A stretch of DNA of 64,000 bases. It comes from Paenibacillus solani. Its GTDB lineage: Bacteria; Bacillota; Bacilli; Paenibacillales; Paenibacillaceae. The translations under genes and the position numbers were made by a program. The DNA lies in contig NZ_LIUT01000008.1 of assembly GCF_001277345.1 (NCBI RefSeq), positions 124,155 to 188,154 on the forward strand, written 5' to 3'. Under the pieces are notes generated by a model. The model ran no database searches. It was given only the letters and a program-made list of their open reading frames with translations, and had not been told where the DNA came from. Below, in pieces: positions 17,258 through 26,332 of this stretch; within the stretch, counting starts at the first letter, position 1, and each line of letters begins with the position of its first letter.

Positions 17258-18157
17258 TTATTCCGATTTATTCACTGCGTGGCCGCCGAATTCATTACGA
17301 AGCGCCGCCACGACTTTACCATGGAACGTATCCTGGTCAAGCGAGCGATATCGCATGAATAGCGACATGGCGATGACGGGTGCGCTGGCTTGAACCTCTA
17401 GTGCCGTTTCAACGGTCCATTTTCCCTCGCCGGAGGAATTCATCACGCCTTTGATGCCTTCGAGCTTCGGATCTTTGGAAAAAGCATTCTGCGTCAGTTC
17501 CATGAGCCAGCTGCGAATGACTGAACCGTTGGACCATACTCTTGCAACGTCCTCATAGCTAAAATCAAATGCGCTTTTCTCCAATACTTCAAAGCCTTCC
17601 GCAATGGATTGCATCATGCCGTACTCGATTCCGTTATGAACCATCTTCAGAAAATGACCGCTGCCGTTTGCGCCGGCGTATAAATAACCGTTCTCGACCG
17701 CCATATCTTTAAACAGAGGTTCGATGCTGTTAAAGACGTCGCGGTTGCCACCGATCATAAAGCAGCCTCCGCTCTGCGCGCCTTCCATGCCGCCGGAAGT
17801 ACCGGCATCGAAATAATGAATGCCTTGCTCTGTCAGGCGTGCTGCACGGGCGATAGAATCTTTATAATGTGAATTGCCACCGTCGATCAATATATCACCC
17901 GGCTCAAGCAGGGGGGTAAGCGAATCAATGACAGAATCCACGATCTTGCCGGCAGGCACCATCATCCATACGATGCGGGGTTTAGTCAGTTTGGCAACGA
18001 GCTCTTCCGTTGTAGATGCTGCTTCGGCGCCGGTTGCGGCAGCCTGAGTGACCAATTCCGAATTTAAATCGTAAGCTACGACCTGATGTTCATGATGAAT
18101 CAAATTCTGTACGAGATTAAGACCCATCTTCCCTAGTCCGATCATGCCTATTTTCAT
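17258..18157 (-). CDS. gnd: 6-phosphogluconate dehydrogenase, decarboxylating, short (YqeC/GntZ-like) type
   Basis: A 299-residue 6-phosphogluconate dehydrogenase of the short YqeC-type class, which converts 6-phosphogluconate to ribulose 5-phosphate and CO2. The Rossmann motif GLGKMGLNLVQNLIHH is at residues 7-22. The substrate loop GTSGGMEGAQSG and the catalytic-lysine segment GSGHFLKMVHNGIEYG follow. The protein lacks the long C-terminal helical part of the 470-residue class, as expected for this type. It is the first gene of the gluconate cluster and has a palindromic operator 28 bases before its start. Confidence 0.93.
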   Translation of the reverse strand: MKIGMIGLGKMGLNLVQNLIHHEHQVVAYDLNSELVTQAAATGAEAASTTEELVAKLTKPRIVWMMVPAGKIVDSVIDSLTPLLEPGDILIDGGNSHYKDSIARAARLTEQGIHYFDAGTSGGMEGAQSGGCFMIGGNRDVFNSIEPLFKDMAVENGYLYAGANGSGHFLKMVHNGIEYGMMQSIAEGFEVLEKSAFDFSYEDVARVWSNGSVIRSWLMELTQNAFSKDPKLEGIKGVMNSSGEGKWTVETALEVQASAPVIAMSLFMRYRSLDQDTFHGKVVAALRNEFGGHAVNKSE

Positions 18158-18184
18158 AATCTAATGCAGCTCCTTCATAGATGT

Positions 18185-18202
18185 ATACTTGTATACAAGT
18201 TA
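18185..18202. promoter_or_regulatory. GntR operator upstream of gnd
   Basis: ACTTGTATACAAGT (18187-18200) is a perfect 14-base palindrome inside ATACTTGTATACAAGT. It has the form of the GntR operator of the B. subtilis gnt operon. It lies 28 bases upstream of the gnd start and probably overlaps its promoter. Confidence 0.8.
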
Positions 18203-18301
18203 AAATTCAATTTTTATACTACTCCTTTATAAGGCTGGTGTAAATACAGGGGCCTCTCATGTACTGGATGTTCTGAAGGGGCTAGAATACAGTGAAAAAA
18301 G

Positions 18302-18377
18302 ACATCCACAGGCTGTATCAATAGGTTATCCCCATGTGGATAATTCAAAACTTGCAATAATGACTACTTGTGGAAAA
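18302..18377. other. DnaA-box cluster upstream of rpmH
   Basis: TTATCCCCA at 18326-18334 abuts a perfect TGTGGATAA at 18335-18343, so two boxes stand head to head. TGTGGAAAA (18369-18377) is a TTTTCCACA variant, and a weaker ACATCCACA lies at 18302. In B. subtilis such boxes lie in the single rpmH-dnaA gap. Here they are 6 kb from the dnaA-side cluster because the gluconate genes lie between. Confidence 0.75.
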
Positions 18378-18406
18378 CTTATGAGGCGAGGAGAGTGAAG
18401 TTTGGA

Positions 18407-18435
18407 TTGACTTTTGGGCTCGAACGTGATTAAAT
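18407..18435 (+). promoter_or_regulatory. rpmH sigma-A promoter
   Basis: TTGACT (18407-18412), a 17-base spacer and TTAAAT (18430-18435) lie about 190 bases upstream of rpmH and just after the DnaA-box cluster. The position suggests a DnaA-influenced promoter. Confidence 0.55.
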
Positions 18436-18621
18436 GTATAAAGGCATTTTCTGTGAAGATGAGAACATTATCCGCTGGACATTAGCGGTCTGTTTACAAG
18501 AGATACGTCCGTAGACGTCGGTTCATCAAATCGCGGTCTATTCTTCCGTGAAAGTGCGTCGATTGACGTTTCGTCTTAAAATACGAGCAAGTGAGATTCC
18601 TGTAAGGGGGTGCATTAATTC

Positions 18622-18756
18622 ATGAGACCGACTTTCAAACCGAATGTGAGCAAACGCAAAAAGGTACATGGCTTCCGTAAAAGAATGAGCACGAAGAACG
18701 GACGCAAAGTATTGGCTAACCGCCGTCAAAAAGGCAGAAAAGTACTGAGCGCTTAA
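18622..18756 (+). CDS. rpmH: 50S ribosomal protein L34
   Basis: The 44-residue product starts MRPTFKPNVSKRKKVHGFRK and ends RRQKGRKVLSA, the highly basic and conserved L34 sequence of the large ribosomal subunit. Length is the normal 44. TAAGGGGG lies 11 bases upstream of the ATG. It is the first gene of the plus-strand rightward run and is followed by its own terminator. A 63-residue minus-strand frame over it is a shadow. Confidence 0.98.
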   Translation: MRPTFKPNVSKRKKVHGFRKRMSTKNGRKVLANRRQKGRKVLSA

Positions 18757-18768
18757 TATTGTGCCACG

Positions 18769-18793
18769 AAGACCACCGAGGTGGTCTTTTTTT
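18769..18793 (+). terminator. rpmH terminator
   Basis: AAGACCAC and GTGGTCTT pair around a CGAG loop, followed by a T-run. It separates rpmH from rnpA, so rnpA expression depends on read-through or its own promoter. Confidence 0.85.
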
Positions 18794-18984
18794 CGTAATA
18801 TCTCCTGGGACTGTGAGGAGTTTCCTATAAAATGGCGGTTTAAGCGTGCATGATGATCTTATAAAATCATCCCCAATTGAGGTGTTTATCGCAGTTTCGG
18901 CATGACTATACTATTATAATGGAAGAGATGCCGGGGCATGAGTAGAAGTATTGAACTTGATTAACGGCAGGGCGGGAGAAACTT

Positions 18985-19335
18985 GTGCATAGAAAACTTC
19001 GTTTACGGAATCGTGCTGACTTCAGCCGAGTATATCGACACGGCAAATCCTTCGCCAATCATCAGTTTGTTGTCTATTGGTCACGCAAAAAAGAGGTAGA
19101 GCAGTTTCGCGTTGGCGTTTCATGCAGCAAAAAGATCGGCAATGCGGTGGTCCGCAACCGAATGAGAAGGCTGGTTAAGGAGATTGTCAGGCATCACCAG
19201 CATCAAATTATCGAGCATATCGATCTGATCTTCATCGTCAGAAAAGGAGCGCTCGATAAGTCCTATCAGGAGCTGGAGAAAAGCGTACTGCATGTATTAA
19301 GAAAATCGTCTCTTTTGAAAGCGAAGAGGGGCTGA
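18985..19335 (+). CDS. rnpA: Ribonuclease P protein component
   Basis: The 116-residue protein subunit of RNase P binds the catalytic RNA and the tRNA 5' leader. The FRVGVSCSKKIGNAVVRNRM segment (about residues 38-57), containing the RNR motif, is diagnostic. The start is GTG at 18985 after GGCGGGAG. It follows rpmH and precedes spoIIIJ in the standard order. Confidence 0.96.
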   Translation: MHRKLRLRNRADFSRVYRHGKSFANHQFVVYWSRKKEVEQFRVGVSCSKKIGNAVVRNRMRRLVKEIVRHHQHQIIEHIDLIFIVRKGALDKSYQELEKSVLHVLRKSSLLKAKRG

Positions 19336-19410
19336 ACCATGTGTTTATTTGTCCATATAAATATGTTATGATTTACCGTGGAATGGAATGGCGAAGAGAG
19401 GGGTTTTGAA

Positions 19411-20295
19411 GTGTCGTTCATGAAGACAAGACGAGGAAAATGGTTCCTCCTCGCCGCTGTAATTCTTGCAGTGGCCGTTATATCAGGTTGTGCGCCTGGA
19501 GCCGACCAAACGCGCACCATTGAAGATTTGAAAAATGGGGGCTTTTGGCAGAGCAACGTTGTTTATTATTTTACTTTGGCACTTGATACCTTTGCTACAT
19601 GGTTCAACGGGGAATACGGGTTGTCCGTACTCGTCATGGTGCTTATCGTTCGTACCTTAATTTTACCGCTGACTCTGAAACAGGTCAGAAGTTCGAAGGC
19701 AATGCAGGCCATTCAGCCTGAAATTCAGAAAATCCGCGAGAAATATAAAGACCAACCTGAGAAAGTTCAAATGGAGACGATGAAGCTCTTCCAGGAGAAC
19801 AAGGTTAATCCGATGGCGGGATGTTTGCCGCTGATCGTACAAATGCCAATATTTATCGCACTCTATCATTCGATTTACTACAACGGACTCCTTCGTGAGC
19901 ATGAGTTCTTGTGGCTGCAACTAGGCTCACCGGACAAGCTGTTTATTTTGCCGGTACTCGCTGCTGCAACCACTTTCCTGCAAACGAAAATGATGATGAA
20001 GATGAATCCATCTCCACAAATGGGGATGATGCAATTCATGATGTTCGTTTACCCGATTTTGATCTTTGTAATGGCCTTCCAATTCCCTTCCGCACTTCCG
20101 TTGTACTGGTTCTACAGTAACCTCTACACGATTGTGCAGAACTACTTCTTGTACCGCAACAATGACAAGACTGCTGTCGTAGCGAACGTAGCAAGTGCAA
20201 CCGATAGTCAGAAGGGGAATAAAAGCGGTAATAAGAGCGGGAAGAAGAGCAAAGGCGGGAAAAAAGGTTCGAAGGGAGCCAAAAAATCGAGATGA
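19411..20295 (+). CDS. spoIIIJ: Membrane protein insertase YidC/OxaA (SpoIIIJ type)
   Basis: A 294-residue YidC1/SpoIIIJ insertase that places proteins in the membrane alone or with Sec. The N-terminus is a lipoprotein signal ending VISGC, so the mature protein is probably lipid-anchored. The core has five membrane segments, with the NPMAGCLPLIVQMPIFIALY hairpin typical of the family. The C-terminal 30 residues are very basic (KSGKKSKGGKKGSKG), as in ribosome-interacting forms. I choose GTG 19411, 7 bases after AGAGGGG. Its stop overlaps the khpB start (ATGA). In B. subtilis this paralogue is needed for sporulation. Confidence 0.95.
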   Translation: MSFMKTRRGKWFLLAAVILAVAVISGCAPGADQTRTIEDLKNGGFWQSNVVYYFTLALDTFATWFNGEYGLSVLVMVLIVRTLILPLTLKQVRSSKAMQAIQPEIQKIREKYKDQPEKVQMETMKLFQENKVNPMAGCLPLIVQMPIFIALYHSIYYNGLLREHEFLWLQLGSPDKLFILPVLAAATTFLQTKMMMKMNPSPQMGMMQFMMFVYPILIFVMAFQFPSALPLYWFYSNLYTIVQNYFLYRNNDKTAVVANVASATDSQKGNKSGNKSGKKSKGGKKGSKGAKKSR

Positions 20296-21083
20296 GTAAA
20301 ATCGTCGCAACAGGAAAAACCATTGAAGATGCTGTCGCACAAGGGCTGGCCCGATGGGGTGTAAGTCAAGACCGTGTATCGGTTCAAGTATTGAGTCAGC
20401 CATCAAGAGGATTCCTGGGCCTGTTCGGGGTCAAGGAAGCGAAAGTTGAACTAACGCTCCTGCCTGACGGTGCTGGCGGCGAACTATCTGGCAAGGAAGT
20501 CCCACCTGCAGGCATGCATGGTGTCCCCGCTAAAGAGGTTCAGATCGCTCATGCTCCTATAATGACACAGGAGCCTGCAGCTACGAGCATGGAAGCGGTG
20601 GACGCTGAAGTAGATGCCTTGGAAGGCAAGGACCCTTACCAGGAAGCCATCGCCTTTCTCATCGAAACCGGACAAGCCATGGGGCTTGATATCTCCGTGG
20701 AGATTGAGAAGGGAAAAGATTATACGACGCTTCAAATATCCGGTGCTGGACTTGGCCTGATGATTGGCCGCAGAGGTCAGACATTGGATGCATTACAGTA
20801 TTTAACGAATATCGTAGCGAATCGGTATTCTAACAGCTATCTTCGTATCATCCTTGATGCTGAGAACTTCCGTGACCGCCGCAGGAAGACGCTGGAGGAT
20901 TTGGCGGACCGCTTGGCGGGACGGGTGCAGAAGACCCGGAAAGAGATTGTGCTGGAGCCTATGCCTGCTGCTGAACGGAAGGTGATTCACGCCAAACTCC
21001 AATCCCATGGAGTCGTGAAGACATACAGCAAGGGCGAAGAGCCGAATCGCCGGGTTGTCATTACGCCAAGCCGCGCTAAATGA
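20292..21083 (+). CDS. khpB: RNA-binding protein KhpB (Jag/EloR)
   Basis: A 263-residue protein with a Jag-N domain (residues 1-50), a variable linker to about residue 115, a KH domain around GLMIGRRGQTLDALQYLTN, and an R3H domain around FRDRRRKTLEDLADRL. This KhpB/Jag/EloR family binds RNA with KhpA and affects cell elongation and division. Its start overlaps the spoIIIJ stop by 4 bases, implying translational coupling. A strong terminator follows. Confidence 0.93.
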   Translation: MSKIVATGKTIEDAVAQGLARWGVSQDRVSVQVLSQPSRGFLGLFGVKEAKVELTLLPDGAGGELSGKEVPPAGMHGVPAKEVQIAHAPIMTQEPAATSMEAVDAEVDALEGKDPYQEAIAFLIETGQAMGLDISVEIEKGKDYTTLQISGAGLGLMIGRRGQTLDALQYLTNIVANRYSNSYLRIILDAENFRDRRRKTLEDLADRLAGRVQKTRKEIVLEPMPAAERKVIHAKLQSHGVVKTYSKGEEPNRRVVITPSRAK

Positions 21084-21100
21084 GTTGAAGAGTATATACA

Positions 21101-21142
21101 AACAATGACTCCTTATGTTTCAAGAGGGAGTCATTGTTTTTT
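21101..21142 (+). terminator. terminator after khpB
   Basis: AACAATGACTCC (21101-21112) pairs perfectly with GGAGTCATTGTT (21127-21138), followed by a T-run. It ends the rnpA-spoIIIJ-khpB unit. Confidence 0.9.
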
Positions 21143-21269
21143 ACAAAGACCTATAGATCTATCCGATATAATGCTGGATGAAGTGTCTCTGAACATAGTG
21201 CATGAGCGCTTTATTTTATGAGCGATTATATATCCACGGTGGTTTTTAATGAAAGAGGTGAATGAATCC

Positions 21270-22646
21270 ATGTTTAGTGATACGATTGCTGCCATTTCAA
21301 CAGCTGTCGGTGAAGGCGGAATAGCGATCATTCGCGTGAGTGGTCCCGATGCTGTTCAGGAAGTGGAGCGTATATTCAATAGCAAAAACAAATTAACGCA
21401 AGTGGCTTCGCATACCGTTCATTATGGACATATTGTTGATCCGGAAACTAGAGAGAATCTGGAGGAAGTACTGGTCACCGTAATGCGTGCCCCGCGTTCC
21501 TTTACGACGGAGGATGTGGTCGAGATTAGTGCCCATGGCGGTGTTATTTCTGTGAAGCGGGTCATGGATCTGCTGCTTCAACTGAACATTCGCCTCGCGG
21601 AGCCGGGAGAATTTACGAAGCGCGCCTTCTTGAATGGCCGGATCGATCTGTCACAGGCCGAAGGCGTTATAGACCTGATCCGCTCGAAATCCGATCGGGC
21701 CTTCTCCGTTGCCCTCAAGCAAGTGGAAGGATCGTTATCCCGTAAGATCAATGAGCTCCGTCATATTTTGGTGGAAACCCTGGCTCATATCGAAGTCAAT
21801 ATTGATTATCCGGAACATGATGTGGAATCATTGACCTCAGCCTTTATTCGAGAGAAAAGCAAGCTTGTGATGGATGAGATCGATAAGCTGTTAAAGACGG
21901 CCCAAGAAGGAAAAATTCTTCGCGAAGGGATTACAACCGCCATTGTCGGTCGGCCTAATGTGGGTAAATCTTCGCTGCTTAATACGCTTGCTCAGGATAA
22001 CCGGGCCATTGTTACGGATATTCCAGGGACGACTCGCGATGTGATTGAGGAATTTGTCACCATTAATAATATTCCATTGAAGCTGCTGGATACGGCCGGC
22101 ATCCGGGAGACGATGGATGTGGTCGAACAGATTGGTGTTGAGCGATCGAAGCATGCCGTAAGCGAGGCAGATCTGATTCTCCTGGTGCTCAATGCCAGCG
22201 AGCCGCTGCATCAGGACGAATTGGAATTGATGGAACAAATACGCGGTAGACAATGCATCGTCATAATGAATAAAATGGACTTACCGTCCCAGCTTGATCT
22301 GGATATTCTGCATCGGTATTACCCCGATGAATTGATCGTTCCGATGTCGGTGAAAGCCGAGGAAGGGATTGACCGGCTGGAAGAGGCCATATCGAACTTG
22401 TTCTTCAGCGGCCAGATTGAAGGCGGGGATTTAACCTATGTGAGCAATGTGCGGCATATCGCCTTGCTGAAGAAATCCAAGCAGTCGCTCCAAGATGCTT
22501 ACGATGCTGCTGAGCAGTTCATTCCGATCGATATGATCCAAATCGATGTGAGATTGGCATGGGAACAGTTAAGCGAGATTTTGGGTGAAGCGGTTGGTGA
22601 TTCGCTGATTGATCAGATTTTTTCGCAATTTTGCTTGGGTAAATAA
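21270..22646 (+). CDS. mnmE: tRNA modification GTPase MnmE (TrmE)
   Basis: This 458-residue GTPase works with MnmG to modify U34 of certain tRNAs (cmnm5U). The N-terminal folate-binding domain begins FSDTIAAISTAVGEGGIAI. The inserted G domain shows GRPNVGKSSLLN, DIPGTTRD and NKMD. The C-terminus ends FCLGK, carrying the conserved cysteine. I place the start at ATG 21270, with AAAGAGGTG upstream, giving the normal length; an in-frame ATG at 21249 precedes that site. Confidence 0.97.
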   Translation: MFSDTIAAISTAVGEGGIAIIRVSGPDAVQEVERIFNSKNKLTQVASHTVHYGHIVDPETRENLEEVLVTVMRAPRSFTTEDVVEISAHGGVISVKRVMDLLLQLNIRLAEPGEFTKRAFLNGRIDLSQAEGVIDLIRSKSDRAFSVALKQVEGSLSRKINELRHILVETLAHIEVNIDYPEHDVESLTSAFIREKSKLVMDEIDKLLKTAQEGKILREGITTAIVGRPNVGKSSLLNTLAQDNRAIVTDIPGTTRDVIEEFVTINNIPLKLLDTAGIRETMDVVEQIGVERSKHAVSEADLILLVLNASEPLHQDELELMEQIRGRQCIVIMNKMDLPSQLDLDILHRYYPDELIVPMSVKAEEGIDRLEEAISNLFFSGQIEGGDLTYVSNVRHIALLKKSKQSLQDAYDAAEQFIPIDMIQIDVRLAWEQLSEILGEAVGDSLIDQIFSQFCLGK

Positions 22647-22759
22647 GCTCAAGGGATTACTATATATAGTAGGAACCACTTTGCAATGACAAGGTTATCC
22701 CTGAGAGGGATGCCTTATGGTGACATATAGAACATAATAATAGAACAGGATGGTGAGCT

Positions 22760-24646
22760 ATGAGTTATATGGGTGGCACTTATGACGTCATTGTCGTCGG
22801 TGCAGGTCATGCCGGCTGTGAAGCGGCGCTTGCATCAGCACGTATGGGTGCCGAGACGTTAATGGTAACAATTAATCTGGATATGGTCGCTTTTATGCCA
22901 TGTAATCCGTCAATTGGAGGCCCGGCAAAAGGGCATGTCGTCCGGGAAATTGATGCATTAGGCGGAGAAATGGGACGCAATATCGATAAAACCTTTATCC
23001 AGATGCGAATGTTGAATACGGGTAAAGGGCCAGCTGTTCATGCGCTTCGCGCTCAAGCCGATAAATTCTTGTACCAACATACGATGAAAGAAATGCTGGA
23101 GAAGGAAGATAAACTGACGCTGCGCCAAGGAATGGTTGATGAGATTATCGTTGAGGATGGCGTATGCGTAGGGATTGTCACACAGACAGGCGCAGAATAC
23201 CGTGCCAAAGCGGTTGTGCTGACGACAGGTACGTATTTGCGCGGCAAGATTATTATGGGTGAACTTACCTATGAGAGCGGTCCGAACAATCAACAGCCAT
23301 CAGTCAAACTGGCACAAAATCTGCGTGAGCTTGGTTTTGATCTGGTTCGCTTCAAGACAGGCACGCCGCCGCGTGTGCATAAGGATACGATTGATTTCTC
23401 CAAAACGGAGATTCAGCCTGGGGATGAACATCCTAAGTTTTTCTCTTATGAAACCAAATCATCAGATAATGAGCAGCTTCCGTGCTGGCTGACTTATACA
23501 TCGATCGATACACATCAGATTATTAATGATAATCTTCATCGTGCACCGATGTTCTCCGGTATTATTGAAGGTACAGGGCCGCGCTACTGCCCGTCCATTG
23601 AGGATAAAATCGTTCGATTTGCCGACAAGCCGAAACATCAGATTTTCCTTGAACCGGAAGGTAAAGATACGAAAGAGTATTATGTACAAGGGCTGTCTAC
23701 CAGCATGCCTGAGGACGTTCAGATCAAGATGCTTCGCTCCATTCCAGGATTGGAGAAGGTTGAAATGATGCGTAACGGCTATGCGATCGAGTACGATGCG
23801 ATGGTGCCAACCCAGTTGTGGCCTTCTCTGGAAACAAAGAAACTGCCGGGACTATTCACAGCTGGTCAGATTAATGGTACCTCGGGTTACGAAGAAGCAG
23901 CGGCTCAAGGGATTATGGCAGGAATTAATGCAGCGCGTAAAGTGCAGAACAAAGAGATGGTGGTCCTCGATCGTTCCCAAGGTTATATTGGAGTATTAAT
24001 TGATGATCTGGTAACGAAGGGAACGAATGAGCCTTACCGACTGCTTACATCCCGTGCAGAATACCGTCTGCTCCTTCGCCATGACAATGCTGATCTGCGT
24101 CTTACGGAAATTGGCCATGACATTGGACTGATCTCGGAAGAACGCTATGCCAAATTCGTTTTGAAAAAGCAGCTCGTCGAGCAGGAGATCGAACGTCTTC
24201 GTCAAGCGAAGGTGAAACCGGTTGAGATCAACCCTATGCTTGAAGCAGCCGGTTCTGCACCGATCGTGGATGGAAGTAATCTGCTGACGATTCTGCGTCG
24301 TCCGGAAGTTACGTTTGCAATGGTTGATGCATTCTCGCCATCCCCTTATGATCTGGATGAGGATATGAGAGAACAGGTCGAAATTCAAATCAAATATGCG
24401 GGTTATATCGAGAAACAGCTGGGGCATGTAGAGAAGCTACAGAAGATGGAGAAGAAGCGGATTCCGGAAGATATCGTGTATGACGGGATCAACGGGCTGG
24501 CCATGGAAGCGCGGCAGAAGCTGAATAAAATCCGTCCCATCTCGATCGGTCAAGCATCGCGTATCGCTGGCGTAACCCCAGCCGATATTTCGATACTTCT
24601 CGTTTACTTGGAACACTATAACCGGGTGACCGCAGCGAAAGGATAA
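22760..24646 (+). CDS. mnmG: tRNA uridine-5-carboxymethylaminomethyl modification enzyme MnmG (GidA)
   Basis: The 628-residue FAD protein is the partner of MnmE in wobble-uridine modification. The FAD-binding N-terminus VVGAGHAGCEAALASARMG and the MPCNPSIGGPAKGH segment are family hallmarks. The second GTYLRGKI motif and the C-terminal helical domain ending RIAGVTPADIS are present, so the protein is complete. It lies 113 bases after mnmE and is followed by rsmG after 3 bases. Confidence 0.97.
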   Translation: MSYMGGTYDVIVVGAGHAGCEAALASARMGAETLMVTINLDMVAFMPCNPSIGGPAKGHVVREIDALGGEMGRNIDKTFIQMRMLNTGKGPAVHALRAQADKFLYQHTMKEMLEKEDKLTLRQGMVDEIIVEDGVCVGIVTQTGAEYRAKAVVLTTGTYLRGKIIMGELTYESGPNNQQPSVKLAQNLRELGFDLVRFKTGTPPRVHKDTIDFSKTEIQPGDEHPKFFSYETKSSDNEQLPCWLTYTSIDTHQIINDNLHRAPMFSGIIEGTGPRYCPSIEDKIVRFADKPKHQIFLEPEGKDTKEYYVQGLSTSMPEDVQIKMLRSIPGLEKVEMMRNGYAIEYDAMVPTQLWPSLETKKLPGLFTAGQINGTSGYEEAAAQGIMAGINAARKVQNKEMVVLDRSQGYIGVLIDDLVTKGTNEPYRLLTSRAEYRLLLRHDNADLRLTEIGHDIGLISEERYAKFVLKKQLVEQEIERLRQAKVKPVEINPMLEAAGSAPIVDGSNLLTILRRPEVTFAMVDAFSPSPYDLDEDMREQVEIQIKYAGYIEKQLGHVEKLQKMEKKRIPEDIVYDGINGLAMEARQKLNKIRPISIGQASRIAGVTPADISILLVYLEHYNRVTAAKG

Positions 24647-24649
24647 GGA

Positions 24650-25372
24650 ATGGACAACATTCAGAAGGCTTTTGTAGACAGGCTTCAAGAACATGGGATA
24701 ACCATGACAGAGGAACAGCTCCAACAATTTGAGTCGTATTATGAAATCCTGGTGGAGTGGAATGAGAAAATGAATTTAACCGGTATTACCGAGCGTGAAC
24801 AGGTGTATACGAAGCATTTTTACGACTCGATCACACTTGCCTTTTACGTTGATATGACCAAAGTCGGCACGATGGCCGATATTGGTTCCGGCGCTGGATT
24901 TCCAGGAATTCCGCTAAAAATATGTTTTCCTCACTTGAAATTATCGATTGTCGATTCACTCAATAAGCGGATTAACTTCTTAAAGCATGTCGTTGATTCT
25001 CTCGGGCTTTCAGGGGTTGAGCTGATTCATGGACGTGCAGAAGAGGTAGCTCGCAAACAGGGTTACCGTGACGGCTTCGATTTGGTCACCGCAAGGGCCG
25101 TTGCGAGGATGGCAGTGCTGAACGAGTTCTGCCTGCCTTTTACCAAGGTAGGAGGACGATTCGCTGCTATGAAAGGCAGTGATCCTGCCCCAGAGGTGAA
25201 GGAGGCGGGGCGCAGCTTGAAAGAGCTGCGCGGAGAATTGGATACCATTCATTCCTTCTCTTTGCCTATCGAGGAATCGGACCGACATATTGTGATTATT
25301 GGCAAAAAGGGAGCTACGCCTTCCAAGTATCCTCGCAAGGCTGGGACAGCGACTAAAACTCCAATTGTATAA
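24650..25372 (+). CDS. rsmG: 16S rRNA (guanine-N7) methyltransferase RsmG (GidB)
   Basis: The 240-residue SAM-dependent methyltransferase forms m7G at the 530 loop of 16S rRNA. The SAM motif ADIGSGAGFPGIPLKICFP, the acidic SIVDSLNKRINFL strand and the FDLVTARAVARM segment identify it. It starts 3 bases after mnmG, so the two are co-transcribed. A terminator follows. Confidence 0.96.
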   Translation: MDNIQKAFVDRLQEHGITMTEEQLQQFESYYEILVEWNEKMNLTGITEREQVYTKHFYDSITLAFYVDMTKVGTMADIGSGAGFPGIPLKICFPHLKLSIVDSLNKRINFLKHVVDSLGLSGVELIHGRAEEVARKQGYRDGFDLVTARAVARMAVLNEFCLPFTKVGGRFAAMKGSDPAPEVKEAGRSLKELRGELDTIHSFSLPIEESDRHIVIIGKKGATPSKYPRKAGTATKTPIV

Positions 25373-25383
25373 ATGTTTGGAAA

Positions 25384-25407
25384 GGACTCTACGGAGTCCT
25401 TTTTTTA
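25384..25407 (+). terminator. mnmG-rsmG terminator
   Basis: GGACTC and GAGTCC pair around TACG (25384-25399) and are followed by TTTTTTT. Confidence 0.85.
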
Positions 25408-25632
25408 TTGACTTAGAAAAATCAGTATCAGTGATAAAACAGTTAATAGGTTGAACCCTATGCATTATCAGTTCGTCATTTATGTGTTTGCGTTTGACAT
25501 ATTATATAACCATTTATGTGTTCGTTCATAGCACTTTTATGATCTAGTTATTTTATAACTGAATCATTTCCTGTCTTTTGCCTTGCAAATAGAGCTGGCT
25601 TTATAGGTTAAAACTGATCTGTTTAGTCCAAA

Positions 25633-25648
25633 TGTTTCACGTGAAACA
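25633..25648. promoter_or_regulatory. parS site (ParB-binding centromere)
   Basis: TGTTTCACGTGAAACA is a perfect 16-base palindrome identical to the ParB/Spo0J parS consensus, and the symmetry extends to AATGTTTCACGTGAAACATT (25631-25650). It lies between rsmG and noc, near the parAB genes that act on it. Confidence 0.97.
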
Positions 25649-26191
25649 TTTGATAGCAGTTAGATATAAAATAATCATAAGGAGAGAGACTGCCGATGTT
25701 CGAGTGTCCTTCTGTACGATCATCCCTAATATGTGATTAATTAAAGCCGTTCATAACCATAGAGGAGTATAGGGGTCATGCTACACGAATGAGATATATT
25801 ACAAGGTTTCATTGCTGTTTCTGCACATTCGCATGAATAATCAATGAATTAGCATTTCCCACAATGAATAGGTATGCTCGTCTCATTTGAAAGAGAAAAC
25901 TGTGAAAAACCATGCTTCTTCCCGATATTTAAGGGAGTAACTTTGGAGCTGTGCACAAATCAGGCATAAATCAAGCGAGAAATGCAGGAAAAAAGGTGAT
26001 ATTGGAGAATAGAGTTATAGGACAAAAAGTGGTAGAATAGAATCGTAGTATCCACTCGAATCTATCGGGTATTACACCCGAATCTTTCAGGGAATTAAAG
26101 AGAGGATACTTCCTGGCAAGGCGACCTGTTCACCCTTGCTTCATGACAGTGAACCACTAGATTTATAGGGGTGCTGTTGGTGGAGGATGCC

Positions 26192-26332
26192 ATGCTTATA
26201 CAGAGGTTGTGGCTCTTGCAAGAAATTGCAAACATATATACCACTTGTGAGATATCGATGTTTCTTAAGCATCATGATAGGATCTCTAGTTATATCTCTC
26301 AAGAAGCAACCGCTTCATGCAGCGGTTTATAA
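26192..26332 (+). CDS. possible 46-residue small protein
   Basis: A short frame starting at ATG 26192 has GTGGAGG about 5 bases upstream. It encodes a hydrophobic N-terminal stretch (MLIQRLWLLQEIANIY) and a polar tail. A small hairpin overlaps its 3' end. I recognise no family and the frame may be chance in an AT-rich region. It could also be a leader peptide for noc. Confidence 0.2.
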   Translation: MLIQRLWLLQEIANIYTTCEISMFLKHHDRISSYISQEATASCSGL

